A stretch of DNA of 64,000 nucleotides from Pseudosporangium ferrugineum (GTDB lineage Bacteria > Actinomycetota > Actinomycetes > Mycobacteriales > Micromonosporaceae), in contig NZ_PVZG01000014.1 in NCBI RefSeq assembly GCF_003002065.1, positions 186,001-250,000 on the forward strand, in the 5' to 3' direction. The position numbers and the translations under genes were made by a program. The number at the start of each line of letters is the position of its first letter. Positions within the stretch are counted from its first letter, which is position 1. Shown piece by piece: positions 23,938-31,056 of the stretch. The notes beneath the pieces were generated by a model that was given only the letters and a program-made list of their open reading frames with translations, was not told the DNA's origin and did not search any database.

Positions 23938-24741
23938 ATGAGTTCGGTGCTGAATACTGACCTGGCCGAGGCGGTCGTACGGCTGCGGGCCGCGGGATGC
24001 GTGTTCGCAGAGGACGAGGCCGCGGTGCTGGGAGAGGCCGCGTCCGACGCCGGGGCGCTGCGGGAACTCGTGCGGCGGCGGGCGGAGGGAGAGCCCCTTG
24101 AGCAGGTCGTGGGATATGCGGACTTCTGCGGCGTACGGGTCCGGCTTCGTCCCGGGGTCTTCGTTCCCCGGGTCCGGAGCGAGCTCCTGGTCACCCTGGC
24201 CGCGGAGCACGCCGGCACGTCGGGCGGTGGGACGGAGAGGAGGGGTGGGGTTGTCGTCGTCGACCTGTGCTGCGGCTCGGGCGCCCTCGGGCTGGCCGTT
24301 CGTCATCGCATACCCGGAATCGACCTGCATGCCGCCGACAGCGATCCCGCCGCTGTGGCCTGTGCCCTCGACAACCTCGGCGCGAGCGTCCACCGGGGCG
24401 ACCTCTTCACCGCGCTCCCCCGCGAGCTGCGGGGCCGGATCGACGTCCTCATCGCGAACGTGCCCTACGTCGCCACCCGGCACATCCCCTTCCTGCCGGC
24501 CGAGGCGCGCCTGCACGAGCCGCGCACGGCACTGGACGGGGGTGCGGACGGCCTGGACGTCTTCCGCGCCGTCGTCGCCGAGGCCGGGGCCTGGCTGGCG
24601 CCCGGTGGCCTGCTGCTGTCCGAGATCACCACCGATCAGATCGAACCCGCGACCGATTCCGTACGCGCGGCAGCCCTGCGCCCGGCAACCCACACGGACG
24701 ACGACCTCGAAGCCACGGTCGTGACCGCCACCCGCCCCTGA
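23938..24741 (+). CDS. PrmC/HemK-like protein methyltransferase
   Basis: The 267-residue protein has a short helical N-terminal domain, then a class I SAM methyltransferase with motif I VVDLCCGSGALGLAV (about residues 103-117), an acidic ADSDPAA loop and IANVPYV (about 172-178). PrmC modifies the GGQ glutamine of release factors and uses NPPY; here the motif is NVPY, which marks a related subgroup often annotated as putative N5-glutamine methyltransferases. The true substrate is uncertain. The ATG at 23938 follows GGGAG and is preferred to the start at 23920. It diverges from comEA. Confidence 0.85.
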   Translation: MSSVLNTDLAEAVVRLRAAGCVFAEDEAAVLGEAASDAGALRELVRRRAEGEPLEQVVGYADFCGVRVRLRPGVFVPRVRSELLVTLAAEHAGTSGGGTERRGGVVVVDLCCGSGALGLAVRHRIPGIDLHAADSDPAAVACALDNLGASVHRGDLFTALPRELRGRIDVLIANVPYVATRHIPFLPAEARLHEPRTALDGGADGLDVFRAVVAEAGAWLAPGGLLLSEITTDQIEPATDSVRAAALRPATHTDDDLEATVVTATRP

Positions 24742-24870
24742 CCACGAGGTCCGAGGCGGCGACGAGCCGACGGGCAAGGCGCCGGGAGCCACCACACAGA
24801 CAGCAAACGAAAGCCGGCAGACAGCGCCGGCAACGAAAGGCGGCAGCCGAGAAGCGGCAAACGAAAGAGA

Positions 24871-25060
24871 GCGGACCAAAACCGGCAGGCCGAGAGCCGG
24901 CAGGCCAAAGCCGGCGGCCGAGAGCCGGGCGGGCCAAAGCCGGCGGCCGAGAGCCGGGCGGGCCAAAGCCAGGCGGGCCAGAGCCAGGCGGGCCAGAGCC
25001 AGGCGGGCCAAAGCCAGGCGGGCCAAAGCCAGGCGGGCCAAAGCCAGGCAGCCGAGGCGG
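24871..25060. repeat. Intergenic tandem array, about 15-bp units
   Basis: The core unit GGCCAAAGCCAGGCG recurs, with A/G variation (CCAAAGCC or CCAGAGCC), about six times in 24961-25050. More divergent units such as CCAAAGCCGGCGG precede it from 24871. The array lies in the 476-bp space 24742-25217 between two plus-strand genes. The rest of that space shows degenerate AACGAAAG/GCCGGCAG copies and no convincing gene. On the minus strand the array can be read as Ala-Arg-Leu repeats, but it has no coding context. Confidence 0.75.
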
Positions 25061-25217
25061 CGTTTCGGGTGGTTGTGACGGGCGCGGGACGGGATGGCTG
25101 TGAACAAGTGGCGCAACAGTCGTAACAGTGACGCAACCGATGCGACGGTCGTGACAGGTGCTGGACGGAGGCGATAAGGTCGGCGCCCCACCGATACGCG
25201 GGGAGGGCACGAGCGGC

Positions 25218-26240
25218 GTGGGCTTGTTCCGAAGGGTGGCCCGGGCGCGTCTGGCCAGTCGGGTCATCAAGCGCCTGCGCCGTGCCGGCATGGAGGATGC
25301 GCGCTATCACTCGGCGTCGTTCTCGGTGCGGTTCACGCGGCCCGGGGATGACGAGCCGAGTGTGTTGCGGCTGGACGAGGTGGGCCGGGGGCGGGTCGAT
25401 CAGTTCGTTGCCGGGTTGCTGCGGGCTCCCGGCCTTCCCGCCACCTGGGCCGAGGCGCGGCCGCTGCTGCGCCCGGTCCTGCGCGGGGCCACGCCGCCCG
25501 CCGACGTGTCGACGCCGTTGAGCCAGCCCGCGATGCCGTTCCTGGCCGAGTTCGTGGTGGTCGACCAGCCGGACACGATGACGTACGTGAGCGCCGGGCA
25601 CGGCTGGGGGGTCACCGACGACGAGGTGTTCGCGGCCGCCCGGGCCAACCTGTCCGGCGCCAAGCTGGTCGGGGTGGCCGACGAGCCGGTGGTCGTGCAG
25701 TTCGTCGACGACGGGGACTCGTACTGGACCTCGCACCTGCTGCTCGACGGGTGGCTCGCGGGGCTGGCCGGGCAGGTCGGCGGGCGTCCGGTGGCGTTCG
25801 CTCCCGAGCGCGGGATCCTGCTCGTCACCGCCGACGGCAGCGATCACCTGCCCGGCCTGTTCGCGCAGGCGGAGGCGGCTTTCCTGCGGTCGCCGCGGGC
25901 GATCACCCCGATGGCGTACGTGTCGGGCGAGCGCGGGCGGACGGTGCCCTACTCCGCCGAGCCGGGTTCGCCGTACTGGATCTGCGTACGCCGGGCCGAG
26001 GCGGTCCTGGCCTCCTGGGGGTACGCGCGCCAGGCGGAACACCTGCCGCTCGCCGCCGAGCTGCTGATCACCGACGACGGGCGCACCCGGGCGCTGTGGC
26101 CGGAGAACTCGCCCGCGCTGCTGCCGAAGGCCGACGAGGTGCAGTACGGCGACACCGTCCGGCCGTGGGAGGAGATCAGCGGCGGCCTGACCGCCCAGGG
26201 CCTCACCCCCGAACGCTGGCGCGGCGAAACCTGGCCCTGA
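25218..26240 (+). CDS. DUF1444-like protein
   Basis: The chosen GTG (25218) follows GGGGAGGG and gives 340 residues starting MGLFRRVARARLASRVIKRL; an earlier GTG at 25158 adds 20 residues. The protein is soluble, with mixed alpha/beta content and motifs such as TYVSAGHGWGVTDDEVFAAA and VVQFVDDGDSYWTSHL. The layout resembles DUF1444/YtpQ-type proteins of unknown function, though the match is tentative. It stands alone and converges on degV across a tandem repeat array. Confidence 0.65.
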   Translation: MGLFRRVARARLASRVIKRLRRAGMEDARYHSASFSVRFTRPGDDEPSVLRLDEVGRGRVDQFVAGLLRAPGLPATWAEARPLLRPVLRGATPPADVSTPLSQPAMPFLAEFVVVDQPDTMTYVSAGHGWGVTDDEVFAAARANLSGAKLVGVADEPVVVQFVDDGDSYWTSHLLLDGWLAGLAGQVGGRPVAFAPERGILLVTADGSDHLPGLFAQAEAAFLRSPRAITPMAYVSGERGRTVPYSAEPGSPYWICVRRAEAVLASWGYARQAEHLPLAAELLITDDGRTRALWPENSPALLPKADEVQYGDTVRPWEEISGGLTAQGLTPERWRGETWP

Positions 26241-26271
26241 CACACGGCCGAACGGCGCCGGCGAAGATCCG

Positions 26272-26441
26272 CGGCGGCGCGAGAACGGCGGAGAGCCCGC
26301 AAGACCGGCGGCGCCAGAACGACGGAGAGCCCGCAAGACCGGCGGCACGAGAACGGCGGGGAGGCCGCAAGAGCGGCAGCGCCAAAACGACGGAGAGCCC
26401 CCAAGACCGGCAGCGCCAGAACGGCGGAGAGGTCGCAAGAG
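26272..26441. repeat. Five 34-bp tandem units between convergent genes
   Basis: Five adjacent units of exactly 34 bp fill almost all of the 210-bp gap between the DUF1444-like gene and degV. Each follows a CGGCGGCGCGAGAACGGCGG start and an AGAGCCCGCAAGAC end, with a few substitutions. There are no spacers, so it is not CRISPR. It sits where two transcripts meet and may serve as a bidirectional terminator or be a simple expansion. Confidence 0.85.
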
Positions 26442-26450
26442 CGGCGGCCC

Positions 26451-27299
26451 TCACCCGCGGCGGTGGACCACCACACCCGCCACACCCGGTCCCACATGCG
26501 CCGCCACCACCGCGCCGATCTCGGTGATGTAGCAGTCGCGCAGGCGGTCTCCCAGCCGCACCGACACCGCGTCCGCCAGGGAGGTCGCCCGGTCGTCCGC
26601 TCCGAGGTGGTGGACCGCGATGTCCACGTCGCCCGTGCCCGAGGTTTCCACCGCCAGGTCCACGAGGCGGGCGAGGGCGCGGCCCGCCGTGCGGACCTTG
26701 TCGCGGACGACGATCGCGCCGTCGACCACGTGGAGGATGGGCTTGACCGAGAGGGCCGTGCCGAGCAGGGCCGACGCCGCCCCGATGCGGCCGCCCCGGC
26801 GGAGGAACTCCAGGGTGTCCACGTAGAAGAGCGTGCTCACCTGGGCCGAGTGGTCGGCGGCTGCCTGGCGTACGCGATCCAGGTCTTCGCCTCGGCGGGC
26901 CGCCGTGGCCGCCGCCAGGGCCGCGAAGCCCAGGCCCATGCCGGTCGTCTTGCTGTCCACGACCTGGACCTTCGGGCCGAGTTCCGCCGCGGCGAGCAGG
27001 GCTGCCTCGTAGGTGCCCGACAGCTTCGACGACAGGTGGACCGACACGATGCCGTCGGCGCCGGCCGCGAGAAGTTTCCGGTACGCGTCCGCGAACTGTT
27101 CCGGGGCCGGCCGCGAGGTGCTCACGGCGGAGCGGCGGGCGCCGAGGGCGCGGGCCACCTCGGCCGGGGAGATCTCCTCGCCTTCCAGGCCTTCCTCGCC
27201 GTTGATGACGACGGTGAGCGGGACGACGGTGAGGTCGTACGTCCCGCTCAGCTCGGACGGCAGGTACGCGGTGGAGTCGGTGACGACCGCGACGGGCAT
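26451..27299 (-). CDS. DegV family fatty-acid-binding protein
   Basis: The 282-residue protein is full length for DegV. It begins PVAVVTDSTAYLPSEL and has the VSTSRPAPEQF region, VHLSSKLSGTYEAALLAA and VVDSKTTGMGLG. DegV proteins hold a single fatty acid and, in firmicutes, present it to fatty-acid kinase (FakB role). In actinobacteria the partner is often unclear, and no FakA gene is visible here. The start is supported by the conserved N-terminal strand. Confidence 0.9.
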   Translation of the reverse strand: MPVAVVTDSTAYLPSELSGTYDLTVVPLTVVINGEEGLEGEEISPAEVARALGARRSAVSTSRPAPEQFADAYRKLLAAGADGIVSVHLSSKLSGTYEAALLAAAELGPKVQVVDSKTTGMGLGFAALAAATAARRGEDLDRVRQAAADHSAQVSTLFYVDTLEFLRRGGRIGAASALLGTALSVKPILHVVDGAIVVRDKVRTAGRALARLVDLAVETSGTGDVDIAVHHLGADDRATSLADAVSVRLGDRLRDCYITEIGAVVAAHVGPGVAGVVVHRRG

Positions 27300-27323
27300 G
27301 CGGGCACCGTAACGGATCGGCGG

Positions 27324-27701
27324 CTAGTTCGCGCGGATCGCGGTCACGAGGAACGGCGTGCCCTGCATGCAGGTGGTCATCGTGCCGGGCGACGAGTGGC
27401 CCGTGACGGTGACCGTGGCGCCCTCCTTGGCCGCGGCGCGCAGGGACTCCTTCTCGAAGATGAGCAGGTTCTCGTCGAGCAGCAGGCAGTTGGCCTCGAC
27501 GCCGGCGGTGACCGTCCCGGTGATCGTGCGGCGCACCCCGGGCGACGGCGCCGGTGCCGGCGGAGCCTCCGAGGAGGCTGCCGGTGAGGGTGCGGCTGCG
27601 GACGGGGGCGCACCCCCGGCCTGGTCGGTGCCGCCGTTGGCACATCCCGCTACGGAGAGGGCCATCACGGCGGCGAGCAGGGTCGTGCGAGAAAAAGTCA
27701 T
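27324..27701 (-). CDS. Small lipoprotein
   Basis: The 125-residue precursor has a signal peptide ending in the lipobox SVAGC (about residues 16-20), an Ala/Pro/Ser linker (about 28-55) and a compact beta-rich domain with TITGTVTAGVEANCLLLDEN and VTVTGHSSPGTMTTCMQG. Two cysteines in the folded part may form a disulfide. The domain resembles small OB-like exported modules, but no specific family is claimed. It follows the histidine phosphatase gene on the same strand. Confidence 0.8.
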   Translation of the reverse strand: MTFSRTTLLAAVMALSVAGCANGGTDQAGGAPPSAAAPSPAASSEAPPAPAPSPGVRRTITGTVTAGVEANCLLLDENLLIFEKESLRAAAKEGATVTVTGHSSPGTMTTCMQGTPFLVTAIRAN

Positions 27702-27755
27702 GATCCCTCGGACGCTACCGCCCGCGACGACGTTCCATGCTCGGGGGGAAGGGAA

Positions 27756-28394
27756 TCAGACCGGTGGGGGTACGGGCCGGTCCGAGAAGGGCCCGACGTT
27801 GTAGGCGGCCAGCTGCCACCCCCGGGACTCGTCGTGGCTCAGCTCGACCCAGTGGCAATTCTGCAGTGCCCGCAGCGTCCGGAGCTGCTCCCGGGGCCAC
27901 CCCAGCAGGTGTCCCACGCCCTGCCGCGCCGCCGCGCCGTGGGTCGCCACCACGGCCGTGCCGCCGGGCGGCACCGCGTCGGCCGCGGCCTGGAGCGCGT
28001 CTGCCACGCGTTTGCCCAGGTCGTCGAGGGTTTCGACGCCGCCGCCCACGACATCCGCGCCGGCTTTCCAGCGGGCGTGCTCGTCCGGGCGGGTCCGGGC
28101 GACCTCGGCCATGGTCAGGCCCTGCCAGCTGCCGAAGTGGCGTTCGCGGAGGCGCTCGTCGTGGGTGACCGAGAGGCCGGTGAGCGCCGCCAGGGCGGCG
28201 GCGGTGTCGGCCGCCCGGCGCAGGTCGCTGGAGATCAGGGCGGCGGGCCGCAGCCGGACGAGCAGCTCGGCCGCGTCGACGGCCTGCTGCCCGCCCAGGG
28301 CGTTGAGCGGGACGTCGGACTGGCCCTGGACGCGGCCCTCCGCGTTCCAGTCGGTGTTGCCGTGCCGCCAGACGATGAGGCGGGTGGTGGTCAT
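27756..28394 (-). CDS. Histidine phosphatase family protein
   Basis: The 212-residue protein begins MTTTRLIVWRHGNTDWNAEG, with the catalytic RHG (His at about residue 11), and has the second conserved histidine in VVATHGAAARQ. This is the phosphoglycerate mutase-like superfamily. In actinobacteria the gene right after rsfS is often annotated as a phosphoglycerate mutase or glucosyl-3-phosphoglycerate phosphatase. The ATG at 28394 overlaps the rsfS stop. The substrate is not determined by the sequence. Confidence 0.88.
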   Translation of the reverse strand: MTTTRLIVWRHGNTDWNAEGRVQGQSDVPLNALGGQQAVDAAELLVRLRPAALISSDLRRAADTAAALAALTGLSVTHDERLRERHFGSWQGLTMAEVARTRPDEHARWKAGADVVGGGVETLDDLGKRVADALQAAADAVPPGGTAVVATHGAAARQGVGHLLGWPREQLRTLRALQNCHWVELSHDESRGWQLAAYNVGPFSDRPVPPPV

Positions 28395-28789
28395 GCGGCG
28401 CCGGACGAGTCGGCCTCGGCCATGTCGCGGTCGACGAACGGAATCGTCGGGCAGTCCTTCCACAGCCGGTCGAGGGCGTAGAACTCGCGCTCCTCGGTGT
28501 GCTGGATGTGGACCACGATGTCGACGTAGTCGAGCAGGACCCAGCGGCCCTGCCGCTCGCCCTCGCGGCGGACCGGCTTGGCCTTCTCCGGCAGGTTGAG
28601 CAGCGCTTCCTCGACGGCGTCGACGATCGCGACGACCTGCCGCTCGTTCGATGCCGACGCGATGACGAACGCGTCGGTGATGTAGAGCTGCTCGGCCACG
28701 TCGATGACGACGATGTCCTGCGCCTTCTTGTCGGCGGCGGCCTGCGCTGCCGTCAGCGCGAGCTCGCGGGCGCGGTCGGTGACGGGCAC
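28391..28789 (-). CDS. rsfS: Ribosome silencing factor RsfS
   Basis: The 132-residue protein has the RsfS/YbeB/Iojap signature: QDIVVIDVAEQLYITDAFVI, SNERQVVAIVDAVEE and the C-terminal VLLDYVDIVVHIQHTEEREF. RsfS binds ribosomal protein L14 (uL14) on the large subunit and blocks subunit joining when nutrients fall. The GTG at 28789 is six bases after AGGGGAG. It sits between nadD and the histidine phosphatase, the common actinobacterial order, and is translationally coupled to the latter. Confidence 0.94.
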   Translation of the reverse strand: MPVTDRARELALTAAQAAADKKAQDIVVIDVAEQLYITDAFVIASASNERQVVAIVDAVEEALLNLPEKAKPVRREGERQGRWVLLDYVDIVVHIQHTEEREFYALDRLWKDCPTIPFVDRDMAEADSSGAA

Positions 28790-28863
28790 CGGTCTCCCCT
28801 CGTTCGGTTTCAGAGGTACTAGCCTCTCACACGGGTCTGACAACCCGAGCCGGGCAAAAACCC

Positions 28864-29463
28864 CTATATCGGTTGTTCGCCCCGATAAAGTTCCCGCTTT
28901 GCGATGTACTGCACCACACCATCGGGTACGAGATACCAGACGGGTTGCCCGGCTGCCACCCGCGCCCGGCAGTCGCTGGACGAGATCGCCATCGCCGGCA
29001 CCTCCACCAGCGTCACCGTGTCGGCCGGCAGGTGCTCGTCGGTGAGCTCGAAGCCGGGCCGGGTGACGCCGACGAAGTGCGCCAGCGAGAGCATCTCCAG
29101 CGCGTCCTTCCACGACAGGATCCGGGCCAGCGCGTCGGCGCCGGTGATGAAGTAGAGGTCAGCCGCCGGACCGTACACGGCGTTCAGGTCACGCAGGGTG
29201 TCGACGGTGTAGGTGGGGCCGTCCCGGTCGATGTCCGCGCGGCTCACGTGGAAGCGCGGGTTGGAGGCGGTCGCGATCACCGTCATCAGGTAGCGGTCCT
29301 CGGCGGGGCTGACCGTGCCCTTCTGCCACGGCTGCCCGGTCGGCACGAAGACGACCTCGTCCAGGTCGAAGCGGCTCTGCACCTCGCTCGCCGCCACCAG
29401 GTGACCGTGATGGACGGGGTCGAACGTCCCGCCCATGATGCCGATCCGCCGCCGCCTCTGCAT
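28864..29463 (-). CDS. nadD: Nicotinate-nucleotide adenylyltransferase
   Basis: The 199-residue enzyme transfers AMP to nicotinate mononucleotide in NAD synthesis. It has the nucleotidyltransferase motif GIMGGTFDPVHHGHL (about residues 8-22), the conserved QPWQKG loop and the C-terminal ISSSDCRAR (normally ISST/S-x2-R). Length is typical. The ATG at 29463 is chosen; a later in-frame ATG within GIMGGTFD would lose only a few residues. Adjacent rsfS supports the call. Confidence 0.95.
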   Translation of the reverse strand: MQRRRRIGIMGGTFDPVHHGHLVAASEVQSRFDLDEVVFVPTGQPWQKGTVSPAEDRYLMTVIATASNPRFHVSRADIDRDGPTYTVDTLRDLNAVYGPAADLYFITGADALARILSWKDALEMLSLAHFVGVTRPGFELTDEHLPADTVTLVEVPAMAISSSDCRARVAAGQPVWYLVPDGVVQYIAKRELYRGEQPI

Positions 29464-29477
29464 CGGCGAATCGTAGA

Positions 29478-31001
29478 TCAGCCGTCGAGCCGCTTGCGGA
29501 CCGCGGCCAGCAGGTCCTCGGCCGTGAACGGCTTCTCCAGCAGGGCCACCCCGGGGTCGAGGGTGCCCTGGGAGGCGAGAACCGGCTGGGCGTACCCGGA
29601 CATGTAGAGCACGCGGGTGGCGGGGCGTACGCCGGTGAGCCGCTCGGCCAGCTCCTTGCCCAGCATCCCCGGCATCACCACGTCGCTGACCAGCAGGTCG
29701 ATGGCGCCCTCGTGCAGCTCGGCCAGCCGCAGCGCGTTCGGGCCGCCGTCCGCCGTGAGCACGTGGTATCCGGCGCCGGAGAGGATGCGCCCGGCCACGT
29801 CGCGCAGCGCCGCCTCGTCCTCCACGACCAGCAGCGTCTCGCCGTGCCCGCCGGTGGCCACCGGGCCGGCGGCGGGTTCCGGCTCCGGCTCCACCCCCTC
29901 CGACGAGGGCAGCAGCACGGTGACGGTGGTGCCCACGCCCGGCTCCGAGGCGAGGCTGACGCTGCCGCCGGCCTGCGTGACGATGCCGTACACGGTGGCC
30001 AGGCCGAGGCCGGTCGCCTGGTGGTTGGGCTTGGTGGTGAAGAACGGCTCGAAGGCGCGCTCGACCACGTCGGGGGCCATGCCGCGGCCGGAGTCGCACA
30101 CCCGCAGCCGGACGTACTCGCCGGCGGCCAGCTCGGCGTGCTCGCCCGGGGCGATGTGCGAAACCGCCGTGTCGATCACCAGGCTGCCGCCCGAGGGCAT
30201 CGCATCACGGGCGTTGACGCCCAGGGTCACCAGCAGCTGCTCGATCTGGCCGGGGTCGCAGGTCACCGGCGGCAGGGAAGCCGCGGGGCGGGTGATGAGC
30301 GTGATGTGCTCGCCGATCGAGCGGCGCAGCAGGCCCTCGACGTCCGCGACCGCCTCGTTCAGGTCGAGCACCTGCGGGCGCACCACCTCGCGCCGGGCGA
30401 ACTTGAGCAGCTGGTGGGTCAGCGCGGTGCCCCGCTCGCCGGCCTTGACCACCTGCCGGGCGTCGGCCGCGATGGTGGCGACGTCAGGGGTGGGCGACTC
30501 CGCCTCCTCGATGACGAAGTTGGCGTAGTTCACGATCACGCCGAGCAGGTTGTTGAAGTCGTGGGCGATCCCGCCGGCGAGCTGGCCCAGCGCCTCGAGC
30601 CGCTGGCTGCGGTGGCTGTGCGCCTCGGCCTGCAGCTGGTGCCGCTCGCTCACGTCGCGGACGACTGCCACGGTCATCTCGCCCTCGGGCACCTCGACGA
30701 CCGCGAGGGACGCCTCCGCCGGGAACTCCGAGCCGTCGCGGCGGCGTACCCGCAGCGACACCATGCCGACCGGGCCGGGCCCGAGCCCCTTACCGCTGCG
30801 CTTGAGCGCCTCCGGGAAGGACTCCCGGGCCGCGTCGGTGAGCAGCACGCGGGCGTGCCGGCCCACCAGCTCGGCACGGGGCCATCCGAAGATCTCCTCC
30901 GCGCGGTCGTTGACCAGGACGATCCTGCCCTCGTCCATGACCACGATGGCGTCCGGAGCGGCCCGCAGCAGGCCACCGGACAGCTCCTCGGACCATTCCA
31001 C
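29478..31001 (-). CDS. Hybrid sensor histidine kinase with receiver domain
   Basis: The 507-residue protein has, in order, a PAS sensor (about 8-120, DAIVVMDEGRIVLVNDRAEE), a dimerisation domain with the phosphorylated histidine in GGIAHDFNNLLG (about 143-154), a HATPase domain with LGVNARDAMPSG and GRGMAPD boxes (about 240-365), and a C-terminal receiver with the phosphoacceptor aspartate in LLVSDVVMPG (about 440-450). There is no transmembrane helix, so it senses a cytoplasmic signal. No response regulator with an output domain lies beside it. The signal is unknown. Confidence 0.9.
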   Translation of the reverse strand: MEWSEELSGGLLRAAPDAIVVMDEGRIVLVNDRAEEIFGWPRAELVGRHARVLLTDAARESFPEALKRSGKGLGPGPVGMVSLRVRRRDGSEFPAEASLAVVEVPEGEMTVAVVRDVSERHQLQAEAHSHRSQRLEALGQLAGGIAHDFNNLLGVIVNYANFVIEEAESPTPDVATIAADARQVVKAGERGTALTHQLLKFARREVVRPQVLDLNEAVADVEGLLRRSIGEHITLITRPAASLPPVTCDPGQIEQLLVTLGVNARDAMPSGGSLVIDTAVSHIAPGEHAELAAGEYVRLRVCDSGRGMAPDVVERAFEPFFTTKPNHQATGLGLATVYGIVTQAGGSVSLASEPGVGTTVTVLLPSSEGVEPEPEPAAGPVATGGHGETLLVVEDEAALRDVAGRILSGAGYHVLTADGGPNALRLAELHEGAIDLLVSDVVMPGMLGKELAERLTGVRPATRVLYMSGYAQPVLASQGTLDPGVALLEKPFTAEDLLAAVRKRLDG

Positions 31002-31056
31002 CGCTCACCCCCGTCCTTGCGAGGCTATCGGCTCGTACGCGAGGTAAGGGGCGAAA

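Noticed and set aside
26272..26441. CRISPR array
   Set aside because: Units are contiguous with no spacers, and no cas genes are present.
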